Positions 15,257 to 24,080 of a stretch of DNA of 64,000 bases are shown here, piece by piece. Origin of the DNA: Mucilaginibacter robiniae (GTDB taxonomy: Bacteria; Bacteroidota; Bacteroidia; Sphingobacteriales; Sphingobacteriaceae). Location: NCBI RefSeq assembly GCF_012849215.1, contig NZ_CP051682.1, positions 186,001 through 250,000 of the forward strand, read 5' to 3'. Under the pieces are notes generated by a model. The model did no database searches. It was not told the origin of the DNA and saw nothing but the letters and a program-made list of their open reading frames with translations. The translations under genes were made by a program, and so were the position numbers. Position 1 is the first letter of the stretch. The number at the start of each line of letters is the position of its first letter.

Positions 15257-17491
15257 ATGACAGATTTTAAAGTTGATCTTACTAATTGTGACCGTGAACC
15301 TATACATATTCCAGGTAGAATACAGGCGCACGGCTTTTTAGTAGCTGTAAACAGTGCTGGTACAATTTGCTACATTAGTGAAAATGTTGCTTACTTTTTA
15401 TCTGTTGATGCCCGTCAGTTGCTTAACAAAGATTTGCCCTATTTAGAATCTGTGCTTTTGCATGATGAGGTGCCCGGCTTTTTAAACCAAATATTAAACC
15501 TGGGGCGCCATGCTAAAAGCTTTGACAACTTAAATCCTTATTTGATTAATACTGATAATGGGCAATATAATTTAATCCTATCTAAATCGGGTGAGTATTA
15601 CTTGCTGGAGTTTGAACCTGCTACAGGTGCTGCTGAACTGGACATTCAAAAAATTATAGGCAAATCGGTTACAGAAATGCTGGCAGGCAAACAACTCAAA
15701 TATTTACTGGATAACGCCGCCCTACAGATCAAAAACCTGATTGGTTATGATCGTATCATGATTTACAAGTTTTTGGAAGATGGCCATGGTCATGTAATAG
15801 CCGAAGTTAAGAATGATGATCTGGAACCTTTTTTAGGTTTGCATTATCCAGCTACTGACATACCAAAACAAGCACGTGAACTTTACAAGCTTAACTTAAC
15901 TCGTATTATCACGGATGTAAATGCCGAAGCTTCGCCTATCTTAACCTTAGCTCCGGATAATCAAACACCTAAACCGCTCGATTTAACCTGGTCATCACTT
16001 CGGGCTGTTTCGCCTATCCATATTCAATACCTTAAAAATATGGGAGTAGCTTCCAGCTTCAGTATTTCATTGATGCATCAGGATGAGCTATGGGGTTTAA
16101 TTGCTTGCCATAACTATACGCCACGCTTTATTAACTTTAAAGCACGTGAAGCATCAAAGTTAGTAGGACAAATTATTTCTTCGGCACTGGAGTTTAAACA
16201 GGTTGAAGAAACATCGACCAAAACAGACAACTTTAAAACTGCATACGAAGCACTTAATGATTTGCTTCGTAAAAGTGATAATATTGTTGATGCAGTAACC
16301 AGCCACTCAACAACACTGCTACAGATAGTAGATGCTACGGGTGCAGCTATTGTTTTTGAAAATCAAATTACCACTCTAGGGCAAACACCAGATACCGAAG
16401 AATTAGAACAACTGCTGGAATGGTTGAAAAACCACATGGAAGACCGCGTGTATTACACAAACAATCTTCCGATAGTTTATTTTCCAGCCAAAACCTATAG
16501 CAATATAGCAAGCGGCTTGCTGGCTTGTACTCTATCTAAAGAAATGGGCGAGCTGATGTTGTGGTTTAAGCCGGAACAAGTAAGTACCGTAAAGTGGGCA
16601 GGCAACCCGGAAAAACCCGTTGAAGTAGACGATAACGGATTTGCTAATTTAAGTCCACGTAAATCATTTGATGTTTGGACGGAAACTGTAAGATACACAT
16701 CGCAACGCTGGCAGCGGGAAGAGATTGCTTATGTGCTACGTTTGCGAGAAGAAATGGTATATGCCATTAACCGGCAAGCTAATGAAATACGCATACTGAA
16801 CGAAAAATTGAAGCAGGCTTACGAAGAGCTGGATACCTTCAGTTTTACAGTATCACACGACTTGCGTACGCCTTTGTCAACCATTAAAAACTATTCAGAA
16901 CTTTTGCTGGAAGTTAATACCAGTTTAGATGACGACGCCCGCAAAATTCTGAGTAAAATAATTGGCGGTGCTGATCGGCTAAACTTCCTGATTAAAGAAG
17001 TGTTAAACTATTCGCGCATTGGGCGTTTAGAAATTTCCCATACCCGAATTGATATGGGTAGTTTGATACATGATTTGGAAAGTGAGCTAGTTGTAGCATT
17101 AAAGCCTGAAAACCTGCAGTTAACCATTGGCCCAACTCCTGATCTTTACGGAGACCCTACTATGTTAAGGCAGGTATTTGCCAATTTGCTTAACAATGCC
17201 ATAAAATATTCCAGCCGTTCTAAGCCATCAATAGTGCAGGTAATGGGAAGTGAAACTTCAGCTCAAATTACCTATACCATCAGTGACAATGGCATAGGTA
17301 TTGATTTAAATTATTATAACCGGATATTCGACCTATTTAAACGCATGGACAATGTGCGTGACTATGAAGGTACAGGTGTAGGTTTGGCTATTGTGAAACG
17401 TATTATTGAGAAACACAATGGCCGTATCTGGGTTGAAAGTGAATTAGGAAAAGGAACAACATTTTACGTGGCTTTTAATAAATATGAGTAA
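15257..17491 (+). CDS. Bacteriophytochrome histidine kinase
   Basis: 744 residues with the full PAS-GAF-PHY-HisKA-HATPase order. The biliverdin-attaching Cys is Cys11 in NCDREPIHIPGRIQAHG; the GAF domain has the PATDIP motif (198-203, with Asp201) and the conserved chromophore His255 (SPIHIQYLKNMG); the PHY tongue has PRKSF (467-471). HisKA: FTVSHDLRTPLSTIK with His534; HATPase: NLLNNAIKYS and GTGVGLAIVKRII. These are the same residues that hold the bilin in Deinococcus BphP, so red/far-red photochromism is expected. No heme oxygenase gene is seen in the window, so biliverdin must come from elsewhere. Its stop overlaps the start of a response regulator by one base. Confidence 0.95.
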   Translation: MTDFKVDLTNCDREPIHIPGRIQAHGFLVAVNSAGTICYISENVAYFLSVDARQLLNKDLPYLESVLLHDEVPGFLNQILNLGRHAKSFDNLNPYLINTDNGQYNLILSKSGEYYLLEFEPATGAAELDIQKIIGKSVTEMLAGKQLKYLLDNAALQIKNLIGYDRIMIYKFLEDGHGHVIAEVKNDDLEPFLGLHYPATDIPKQARELYKLNLTRIITDVNAEASPILTLAPDNQTPKPLDLTWSSLRAVSPIHIQYLKNMGVASSFSISLMHQDELWGLIACHNYTPRFINFKAREASKLVGQIISSALEFKQVEETSTKTDNFKTAYEALNDLLRKSDNIVDAVTSHSTTLLQIVDATGAAIVFENQITTLGQTPDTEELEQLLEWLKNHMEDRVYYTNNLPIVYFPAKTYSNIASGLLACTLSKEMGELMLWFKPEQVSTVKWAGNPEKPVEVDDNGFANLSPRKSFDVWTETVRYTSQRWQREEIAYVLRLREEMVYAINRQANEIRILNEKLKQAYEELDTFSFTVSHDLRTPLSTIKNYSELLLEVNTSLDDDARKILSKIIGGADRLNFLIKEVLNYSRIGRLEISHTRIDMGSLIHDLESELVVALKPENLQLTIGPTPDLYGDPTMLRQVFANLLNNAIKYSSRSKPSIVQVMGSETSAQITYTISDNGIGIDLNYYNRIFDLFKRMDNVRDYEGTGVGLAIVKRIIEKHNGRIWVESELGKGTTFYVAFNKYE

Positions 17492-17913
17492 TGGTAGCAC
17501 CTGATATTTTGTATATTGAAGATAATGATGATTTTATTAATGTTGTGGAGCGTGCTATAGTACAGATAGACAACAAAACCATACTAAAAAGTATTGACGA
17601 CGGCAACCAAGCTTTACAAACCTTAAACAAACTGGCAGAAAGCAAAACAATACCTAAGCTCATTCTGCTTGATTTAAACTTACCGGGATTGTCAGGATTA
17701 GATATATTGAAACGAGTTAAAGAAACACAGCCCTTACGCTATGTTCCGGTAGTTATATTTTCAACTTCTGATAATCCGGCAGATGTACGTACATCGTTAG
17801 AGTTCGGGGCTAATGCTTATGTAACTAAACCGCTAGGTTATTTAAACCTAGTTAAGTGCCTTTCGTCTATACATGAGTTTTGGTTGAATACCACCAGCAC
17901 GTATTCTGCTTAA
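17491..17913 (+). CDS. Rcp1-like single-domain response regulator
   Basis: 140 residues, one receiver domain. Acidic pocket Glu10/Asp11 (YIEDND), phosphoacceptor Asp61 (LILLDLNLPGLSG), Thr/Ser switch region FSTSD, and Lys113 in VTKPLGY. The long loop between the acidic pocket and Asp61 and the C-terminal end are as in Rcp1, the partner of cyanobacterial phytochrome Cph1. The ATG shares one base with the phytochrome stop (TAATG), so translation is coupled and the pair is almost certainly cognate. There is no output domain; the downstream target is unknown. Confidence 0.93.
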   Translation: MVAPDILYIEDNDDFINVVERAIVQIDNKTILKSIDDGNQALQTLNKLAESKTIPKLILLDLNLPGLSGLDILKRVKETQPLRYVPVVIFSTSDNPADVRTSLEFGANAYVTKPLGYLNLVKCLSSIHEFWLNTTSTYSA

Positions 17914-17945
17914 AAGTTTTAGTTATTATAATCATAACATACCGT

Positions 17946-18305
17946 ATGAAAAAGAAAGTAATTTTCGGCTTATTTATGCTATTGGGAACTTCAAAAGTCT
18001 TTAGCCAAACAGCTATCACCGCTAAAGATGCAGCCAAACACATCAATGAGCAAGTAACCATAACCGATAAAGTTTTTGGTGGCAAATTTTTGAGTAATTC
18101 TAACATTACCTTACTGGATATAGGCGGCACTCACCCTAACGAACTTCTAACCTTACTGATTAAAGGTGATGACCGAAAAAAATTCAGCACTCCACCAGAA
18201 GAAGCCTTTAAAAATAAACAAGTTACAATTACCGGCACTGTAATAGATTATAAAGGTAAACCTGAAATTATCATCACTAGCCCTGATCAAATTAAAGCTC
18301 AATAA
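17946..18305 (+). CDS. Exported OB-fold-like protein
   Basis: 119 residues from the ATG at 17946 (MKKKVIFGLFMLLGTSKVFS-QTA, a signal peptide). The mature part contains HINEQVTITDKVFGGKFL...ITLLDIGG...NKQVTITGTVIDYKGKPEIIITSPDQI, typical of small periplasmic OB-fold proteins related to nucleic-acid- or sugar-binding OB folds. In-frame codons upstream to 17880 overlap the response-regulator gene and are not plausible. It may be co-transcribed with the phytochrome pair (32-base gap). Confidence 0.7.
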   Translation: MKKKVIFGLFMLLGTSKVFSQTAITAKDAAKHINEQVTITDKVFGGKFLSNSNITLLDIGGTHPNELLTLLIKGDDRKKFSTPPEEAFKNKQVTITGTVIDYKGKPEIIITSPDQIKAQ

Positions 18306-18307
18306 TT

Positions 18308-18757
18308 TTATAACCAGTGATGGTCATACATAATAAGGTATGACCATACACTAATAAATATCAGCGTACTTATAATTGGCGAAACCCGCCTGAGCAAACG
18401 ATCATAGTAAGTTCCGCTTACTAATGGAAACTCAAACTCCTGGTCGTGTCCATTATTACTTTGCCTGTAATTTTTAGTTAGCCTATTCATTTGTGCGATG
18501 CTGCTTATAATATCCAGCAGCGTAAATACGGCTATAGATAATCCTATCAATGGCATTGCCATGCCTAATTCCCTCTGCAAGGTTTTCATATCCGGCGTTG
18601 GTGCCATAAATACTACCGAAGCTGAATATATACCGAACAAAAATGCCTGTGCATTAATCAACCATAATAAGCGGCCACCAATGGCCATATCCTGAGTTTG
18701 TAACTGCTGTATAGTTACTACGTATAACGTTGATGCAGGCTGATTTTCGGTAGGCAT
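18308..18757 (-). CDS. DUF2721-like integral membrane protein
   Basis: 149 residues from ATG 18757 (a TTG ten codons upstream is also open). Three hydrophobic segments near residues 26-46, 62-84 and 124-144, the first pair separated by a short loop. Soluble stretch with QMNRLTKNYRQSNNG in between. No catalytic motif. Inner-membrane protein of unknown role; similarity to DUF2721/DUF4149-type proteins is only by layout. Confidence 0.55.
   Translation of the reverse strand: MPTENQPASTLYVVTIQQLQTQDMAIGGRLLWLINAQAFLFGIYSASVVFMAPTPDMKTLQRELGMAMPLIGLSIAVFTLLDIISSIAQMNRLTKNYRQSNNGHDQEFEFPLVSGTYYDRLLRRVSPIISTLIFISVWSYLIMYDHHWL
18321..18346. terminator. Hairpin inside the 3' end of a convergent gene
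   Basis: TGGTCATAC (18321-18329) with GTATGACCA (18338-18346), 8-nt loop, immediately after the OB-fold gene and within the last codons of the convergent membrane-protein gene. No T-tract; weak call. Confidence 0.35.
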
Positions 18758-18894
18758 AATATCCTGGTAACAAGCTATAAACAACAAGGTTTTAAAGGTA
18801 TATATTATGATGAATACATTACATTAAAATACTGCCAAACTTGGGCTATGGCACGGTTATTAAGCTCATAAACTACACAAACAAATCTTATTTG

Positions 18895-19947
18895 ATGCCT
18901 GAGTTTAATCCGAAACAGATACTATTTACTCCTGATGCCTTGAACGAACGAGCAGAAGTTATTACTGCACAATATCCTGATGCCAGCATGATGCAAATAA
19001 AGCAGCATAACCGTTTGCCTGAAATTGATATGCCGCATTACAAAGCCAAATCAGATATTTTGGTATTAGGTAAACTTAAGACTAAAGAAGTTAAGTTTAG
19101 CGGACGCAGCTCAGATTTTATTTCACCGAGCCTGGCAAATGGTTGTTATGGTGGTTGTGCTTACTGTTACGTTGATCGTCACAAAAAACTTAACCCTATC
19201 ACGGTATTTACCAATGTAGATGAAATTTTAGCCACGGTTGATAAGCATGTAATGGCTCAGCCCTGGCCACGTGTACCCAATCAAACCGACCCGTACTATT
19301 ATACTTATGATATTGGTTGCAACTCAGATATCTCAATCGATTATGACATATCAAATAGTATAGCTGACGTTTTCCAGTTTTACAAAAGTCACCCTCGTGC
19401 TAAAGCTACTTTTGCTACCAAATTTGTTAACCGGAACATGCTTAACTTTGATCCGCAACGCAAAGTGCGTATCCGCTTTAGTTTAATGCCTGCTGCAGTT
19501 AGCCGCTTGGTTGATGTACGTACGGATAGTGTTGAAAAGCGCTTGCAAGCCATTAATGATTTTTATGAGGCTGGCTATGATGTACATGTCAACTTCTCTC
19601 CTGTTATAGTTTATGATCGTGTACGTGGTGTGGAGCGCGACTGGGAAGAAGATTATCGTGAGTTGTTTCAGCAGCTAAACGCTTCCGTTAACCCAGACGT
19701 GAAGAAACAAATGGATTGTGAAGTTATCTTTTTAACTCATAACGAGTGGCAGCACTTAGCTAATTTAGAAATTAACCCTCAGGCTGAAGAGTTGTTATGG
19801 TTGCCGGAATTGCAAGAAATTAAACAAAGCAGCTTTGGAGGCATTAATATCCGTTACGAGCATAACATTAAGGCCAAAATGATAAATACCTTCATTAATA
19901 TACTTACTGAAGAAATACCTTGGTGTGGCATACGGTATATTTTTTAG
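18895..19947 (+). CDS. Radical SAM protein, spore photoproduct lyase-like
   Basis: 350 residues from the ATG at 18895. The 4Fe-4S site is CYGGCAYC (CxxxCxxC; Cys84, 88, 91), preceded by SPSLANG as in the SPL family. Further family features are the GCNSDISIDYD segment, ATKFVN and VRIRFSLMP. SPL repairs the 5-thyminyl-5,6-dihydrothymine lesion in spores; homologs are widespread in non-sporulating Bacteroidota, where the substrate is unproven. Its place within a cluster of photoreceptors fits a UV-repair role, but that is inference. Stand-alone gene followed by a long hairpin. Confidence 0.85.
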   Translation: MPEFNPKQILFTPDALNERAEVITAQYPDASMMQIKQHNRLPEIDMPHYKAKSDILVLGKLKTKEVKFSGRSSDFISPSLANGCYGGCAYCYVDRHKKLNPITVFTNVDEILATVDKHVMAQPWPRVPNQTDPYYYTYDIGCNSDISIDYDISNSIADVFQFYKSHPRAKATFATKFVNRNMLNFDPQRKVRIRFSLMPAAVSRLVDVRTDSVEKRLQAINDFYEAGYDVHVNFSPVIVYDRVRGVERDWEEDYRELFQQLNASVNPDVKKQMDCEVIFLTHNEWQHLANLEINPQAEELLWLPELQEIKQSSFGGINIRYEHNIKAKMINTFINILTEEIPWCGIRYIF

Positions 19948-20009
19948 TGTGTGCTTAGTCGTTGGTTTTACACAGGCACAAAGAACTTAGCTCGCTATGA
20001 TTTAACCAG

Positions 20010-20060
20010 ATATATAAACAAAAGCAGCACGTTTAAAACGTGCTGCTTTTGTTTATATAT
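20010..20060 (+). terminator. Long hairpin terminator after the SPL-like gene
   Basis: About 22 perfect base pairs: ATATATAAACAAAAGCAGCA (20010-20029) extended by CG, paired with the complementary 20039-20060. Serves the SPL-like gene and, in the other direction, the GAF gene. Confidence 0.78.
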
Positions 20061-20134
20061 GCAACCACTATATATGATTAGAGTAATTAGAAGTGTTTGT
20101 CAAAAGTTATAACTTGTTTAAATCACAACATATA

Positions 20135-20752
20135 TTAATGTAACGAATCAGCATTTTTGTTATCTGAATTGTTAGATATAGCTTTAAACATAGCTGCTGA
20201 ATTCTCAATTAACTGTTTTTTAGTTTGCTCCTGTTCATGCTGATGCATCAAAGTTTGCAAGCTCCAATTTAGTTCAAGTAAGTTAGACACCTGTTTGGCC
20301 AGTACCTTTATAGACGTGATTTGTGTGTTAGTTAATGAGCCAGGCTTTGAATCCAGTACACATAATGTTCCAACCACGTAACCATCAAAAGTTTTCAGCT
20401 GTGTGCCTGCATAAAAACGCACGTAAGGCTCATTAATTACCACAGGCAATTGTGCAAACCTGCTATCTTGTGTAGCATCAGTTATAATTAGCAAACCATC
20501 GTTTCGTATGGTATGGTTACAGAATGACAACTCTCTATCTCCGCATTCCATTTCACCCATACCTACAATAGATTTAAACCATTGTATATTATCATCTATC
20601 AAACTAATAACTGCGATTGATTTTTCACAAATTAGTGCAACCAGGTTAGTTATTTCATCCAGATCACGTTTTAAGCCAGCATCTAATTGCTTAAAACGTT
20701 CCACTGCTTTCAGACGTTCAATTTCACTGCTCATCATTAGTTTATAGTTCAT
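20135..20752 (-). CDS. Stand-alone GAF-domain sensor protein
   Basis: 205 residues from ATG 20752. Residues about 20-165 form a GAF domain of the kind found at the N-terminus of many Bacteroidota kinases: LVALICEKSIAVISLIDDNIQWFKSIVGM, SFCNHTIRNDGLLIITDATQDSRFA, VRFYAGTQLKTFDGYVVGTLCVLD. The C-terminal 40 residues are a helical, Gln/Asn-rich tail (LMHQHEQEQTKKQL). No output domain, so it presumably works with another protein, for example one of the nearby kinases (inference). No bilin-binding signature (no PASDIP or conserved Cys), so it is not obviously a photoreceptor. Confidence 0.8.
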   Translation of the reverse strand: MNYKLMMSSEIERLKAVERFKQLDAGLKRDLDEITNLVALICEKSIAVISLIDDNIQWFKSIVGMGEMECGDRELSFCNHTIRNDGLLIITDATQDSRFAQLPVVINEPYVRFYAGTQLKTFDGYVVGTLCVLDSKPGSLTNTQITSIKVLAKQVSNLLELNWSLQTLMHQHEQEQTKKQLIENSAAMFKAISNNSDNKNADSLH

Positions 20753-20948
20753 CAACTATAGCGTATCAATCTACTACTAATATAATAAAGTATTTCCGAA
20801 TGTCAAGCATATTTGAATGCACAAAGGTACCCAACGGGAAAATGTCTAAACTATCTGAAAAACAGAAGATACTATCAAGAAAGAGTAACAAGAAATACCT
20901 CATAGCAAACGCATTTAAACCAACTACATGAAACAGGGAGTTTAGCAA

Positions 20949-21191
20949 TCAAGCCTGTGCATCAATTTCTTTACCCAAATGTTGTATTTGTTCGGGACCT
21001 AATAACAAGCCGGCATGTTGATGCGGCTCATAAATCCAAATGCTATGCTCGTTTTTAAAAATGCAACCACATAGTTGGTCACAATAAAACAAGTCATAAA
21101 CCACTGCTGTACTTTCATCATCACGGCTTTTCACAACAACAGCCATGGGATGATCTTTCATGGGAATATCTATTTCAAATGTATTTGCCAT
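20949..21191 (-). CDS. Small hypothetical protein
   Basis: 80 residues, soluble, with strand-rich beginning (FEIDIPMKDHPMAVVVKS) and an YCDQLCGCIF cysteine-rich centre. No recognised domain. Clear ATG at 21191. It lies between the GAF gene and the MOSC gene on the same strand. Confidence 0.55.
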   Translation of the reverse strand: MANTFEIDIPMKDHPMAVVVKSRDDESTAVVYDLFYCDQLCGCIFKNEHSIWIYEPHQHAGLLLGPEQIQHLGKEIDAQA

Positions 21192-21267
21192 ATAAACTTA
21201 AACTAAAAAACAAGCACATGGTTCTGCCAGCCCCTAGATTTTTAAGCAACTACCAATAATAATCTAA

Positions 21268-22101
21268 CTACACAGATGCAAAACTTGCTACCTGCTTTAA
21301 GCTAACAACCTTAATTTCTTGCCCAACTTGTATAATTCCTTCTCCGGCATGCAATAAATTCTGCCCAAAATAAATCTTGTTATTCCTCTTACGATAAGTA
21401 GATAATATTTTTAGCGGCTCCACTCCAGCTATTGCATTTTGCTGGTTTACTCCTATCATGGTGCAACGGGCACACAGCTTCACTCCATAAAAGCTTATGG
21501 AACCTATGGTGAAATGCTCCAATTGGTCTTCCCAATAAGGTTCGAGCGCTGTAATCACCATATTAGGACGAAAACGGTTCATGGGTACCGCTTCGTTTAA
21601 ACGGCTATTTAAATCATCAAGCGAGTTCTGGCTAATTAGTAATAGCTGGTATTCATCTGCAAAAGAGGTAATATCATCCGGTGAGGCATAGCGCAGATCA
21701 ATCCCCCTGTGGGTTTCATCAGGCATATAAACCAGCTTACAAGTGTAACCTAATTTTCCAGTAAACCACTTGCTAATAGCAGTACTTACCAGTTGAGCCT
21801 TACATTGGTCGTTCCAGATTGTTACTTCAATGTACTCTGTGGTAGTAGGTTGAAAAGGTATAACAATTGAGCAATCATCTGCATAGGTAACCTGTAAACC
21901 ATTAACTACGAAGTTTAGCTTGAATAAAGCAAGCTGGGGCAAGGTACGTTGAGATAGAAATTGGTTATGTTCATCTACCAACATCCACCGACGGTCATGC
22001 TGTAAGCCCCGACTAGTTACCTGTGCTTCGGTAACTGATATTCCACCTAACGATTTTACAGGATAAATATAAAGCTGACTAATTTGAAACACGACACACA
22101 A
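21268..22101 (-). CDS. MOSC domain protein (mARC-like)
   Basis: 277 residues. The N-terminal MOSC_N beta-barrel (ISQLYIYPVKSLGGISVTEAQVTSRGLQHDRRWMLVDE) is followed by a MOSC domain with NRFRPNMVI and the Cys in KLCARCTMIGVN. In YcbX and mARC proteins the equivalent Cys ligates the molybdenum cofactor and the enzyme reduces N-hydroxylated compounds. YcbX-type proteins often carry a ferredoxin domain; it is missing here, so an external electron donor is needed. The start is non-ATG: TTG at 22101 or GTG three codons later; no ATG exists until past residue 40. Confidence 0.86.
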   Translation of the reverse strand: MCVVFQISQLYIYPVKSLGGISVTEAQVTSRGLQHDRRWMLVDEHNQFLSQRTLPQLALFKLNFVVNGLQVTYADDCSIVIPFQPTTTEYIEVTIWNDQCKAQLVSTAISKWFTGKLGYTCKLVYMPDETHRGIDLRYASPDDITSFADEYQLLLISQNSLDDLNSRLNEAVPMNRFRPNMVITALEPYWEDQLEHFTIGSISFYGVKLCARCTMIGVNQQNAIAGVEPLKILSTYRKRNNKIYFGQNLLHAGEGIIQVGQEIKVVSLKQVASFASV

Positions 22102-22233
22102 TAATAAAGTTAAGGTATAAAGATACAGGTTTTACCTACTTAAGCACTCAACGTGTTTTTGATGAACTGCAAGGCCATAATTATTTTATGTAATCAGTAA
22201 AAGGTTTAATAAAATTATTTACACTAACGCTTA

Positions 22234-22698
22234 CTACTCTTTGTTTGCTTTAGCCTCTAAATGCAACTCGTAAAAAGATTTTAACATGGTAAGCGGCATA
22301 TTGAATTTTTGGACGTTGATTTTTTTCAAAAAATTATCATTCAATTCAAAGTAACCTGATATTTGCTTAAATTTATCTAATGTTAATGATTCAAATCCCA
22401 TTGACCACGTTGTGAAATTTCTTTTATCAATTTCTGACTCATTCAACAATATTACATTGTAGTGCCGTGAGTCTTGCGCTATTTTTTCGTATATTTTTAT
22501 TACATCAGCCTTCTCTCCTTCCAGTACTTGTATAAAACGCCCACTTTGCTGTGATGAAAATTGCCCTTCAATATAAAGCAGCATTCCCGTAAGATCATGC
22601 TCCAGGTTACTCTTTCTAGACTCTAACAATATGTTGAGCAAATCCGACTCTTGCATTAACTTAGCTGCTTTGCTGGTGTATATTAAATAAAAAGGCAT
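22234..22698 (-). CDS. BLUF blue-light photoreceptor
   Basis: 154 residues from the ATG at 22698. Residues 1-100 form a BLUF domain with the flavin-cycle residues in place: Tyr7 (LIYTS), Asn31 (NLEHDLTGMLLY), Gln57 (FIQVLEGE), and Trp98/Met100 (WSMGF). There is a short extra loop (QFSSQQSG) before the Gln strand. The remaining 54 residues are helical and form no known output domain, so this is a short-type BLUF like PixD/YcgF-N. FAD binding and a red-shifted photocycle are expected. Divergent from the small gene at 22918. Target unknown. Confidence 0.92.
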   Translation of the reverse strand: MPFYLIYTSKAAKLMQESDLLNILLESRKSNLEHDLTGMLLYIEGQFSSQQSGRFIQVLEGEKADVIKIYEKIAQDSRHYNVILLNESEIDKRNFTTWSMGFESLTLDKFKQISGYFELNDNFLKKINVQKFNMPLTMLKSFYELHLEAKANKE

Positions 22699-22892
22699 TA
22701 TCAATATGGAATAGGTTTATGCAATATTAGCACATACATACAAGACCCGTAATATGTCTATAAATTTTTACCAAAATAATTAATTTGATATGCATAATAC
22801 TCTATATTTATGTAATACTTATTAACAAAATCAAGTATTTACACCACTAATAAAGCAAGTATTTATACCTATACGCAAAAACCATCTATATC

Positions 22893-22900
22893 TATCTTTG
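22893..22900 (+). promoter_or_regulatory. Promoter -7 element (TAnnTTTG)
   Basis: TATCTTTG matches the Bacteroidota -7 consensus exactly, 17 bases before the ATG at 22918. Confidence 0.6.
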
Positions 22901-22917
22901 TAGTAAGCAATACATCT

Positions 22918-23196
22918 ATGGATATTTTACTTACACCCAAGGTGCTAGGCTACCTGATTAAACATGGTTATAAATATTGTATGGCTAAGTTCGAACTACA
23001 AGACAGTGTTGTATCCATTACATTGTTGCCTGCTAAAAGAAAGCCCCTACTCAGCGTATTAAGAAAAAAATACGACCATTACTATTCTATAACTGAAGAA
23101 CCATTTCAAATGGTATCAGGCTTAATTCATGCAGGAAGTCGTATTTATATTAAGCTAAACAAGCAAGAATTACAAACTTATACAGATGCATCGTAG
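22918..23196 (+). CDS. Small hypothetical protein divergent from the BLUF gene
   Basis: 92 residues, basic, soluble; strands such as YCMAKFELQDSVVSITLLPAKRKP and GSRIYIKLNKQEL suggest an alpha/beta fold. No recognised domain. It has its own exact TAnnTTTG promoter and a strong terminator, so it is a real transcription unit. The position opposite the BLUF gene may indicate shared control (inference). Confidence 0.55.
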   Translation: MDILLTPKVLGYLIKHGYKYCMAKFELQDSVVSITLLPAKRKPLLSVLRKKYDHYYSITEEPFQMVSGLIHAGSRIYIKLNKQELQTYTDAS

Positions 23197-23262
23197 GTTC
23201 GCTAGTATTTAATTAAACTTCCTGCATTAAAGGCTTTCATATCAAGGTGAAAGCTTTATACA

Positions 23263-23303
23263 AAAAAGAGCCTTCTTGTACCACTTACAAGAAGGCTCTT
23301 TTT
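23263..23303. terminator. Bidirectional hairpin terminator
   Basis: AAAAAGAGCCTTCTTGTA (23263-23280) paired with its complement (23286-23303), 5-nt loop, A- and T-tracts on both sides. Confidence 0.85.
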
Positions 23304-23325
23304 CAAATGTTTATTCAAGTCCTAA

Positions 23326-23805
23326 TTATTGGCCTTGACTCATGATAGCTGTTCGTTCTTTATCTAACTCAGCTAATTTTTTCTGCTTTTTATTCAGCTG
23401 TGATGTAAGACTTTTTATTTTTTTGTTTTGATCTTTTAATTTGTTGTTTGCTTCTTTAGCACTTTCAGCTTCGCTATCAGCCTTTTTTGCTTATTTTTCT
23501 TCTTTTTTAATATCGGATAAATTTCCGCCAGTAGCTTTGTCCGCCTGTTGTTTACTAGCCATCGCGGTAGCCTTGGCATCAGAAGCGTCTGATTTGCTAG
23601 CCGATTAATAATCTGGCAGTTTAGCTTTTGCTTCTGTAAGTTGATTGTTTAAGTCAGTAATTTCAGTATTTACTTTTTTGTATTCAGCATTAAGCTTTAC
23701 CGTATCGGCTAAAGTTTTGTACTTCTGAGCAAAAGCATGTGAAATAGATAAAATGCATATAGCTACTATAGCTGTAAACATTTTCATTTTGTTGGGCGTA
23801 GTCAT
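23326..23805 (-). pseudogene. Exported coiled-coil protein gene interrupted by two in-frame TAA codons
   Basis: Starting at ATG 23805 the frame gives a signal peptide (MFTAIVAICILSISHAFA-QKY) and a helical region, and reaches TAA at 23605-23607. Reading on in the same frame gives 37 more sensible residues (SASKSDASDAKATAMASKQQ...), a second TAA at 23491-23493, and then 54 residues of Lys/Glu/Ala-rich coiled coil (KKADSEAESAKEANNKLKDQ...) to a final TAA at 23326-23328. The total of 160 codons is in one frame with no frameshift and homogeneous heptad-like composition throughout. Each stop is one base away from AAA, CAA or GAA. It looks like a recently inactivated periplasmic coiled-coil protein, or, less likely, a read-through gene. 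The first piece alone (66 residues) could still be made. Confidence 0.75.
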
Positions 23806-24051
23806 AATGTTTATACAATCCTTTGTTCAAGAATCAATCCATACTATACCTAATTTGTACTTGATCTCCAACAGAGTAGTCATATCACAACACTGTTACA
23901 TATTAAACATTATTCATAACAAGCACGGGGTACAATGATAATTATAAAACATCCGATAAGCTTATTTATGAGAACACCTGTTATTGTAACTATTATCACT
24001 AAAGGAGCTATAAACAAAATATGATGTTTTAGTATGCCCCGAAAAAATACT

Positions 24052-24059
24052 TAATTTTG
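24052..24059 (+). promoter_or_regulatory. Promoter -7 element (TAnnTTTG) of PAS kinase gene
   Basis: TAATTTTG, exact consensus match, 21 bases before the ATG at 24081. This makes a TTG start inside the element (24057) implausible. Confidence 0.6.
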
Positions 24060-24080
24060 TCTATCCACTATTACCTGTAC

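Noticed and set aside
20766..20948. A 60-codon minus-strand frame next to the GAF gene
   Set aside because: Highly hydrophobic and Phe-rich without protein-like patterning; it begins exactly where the preceding small gene stops and has no start signal; more likely chance in AT-rich DNA.
23753..23938. Plus-strand frame over the broken coiled-coil gene start
   Set aside because: It is the complement of the signal-peptide region of the minus-strand gene.
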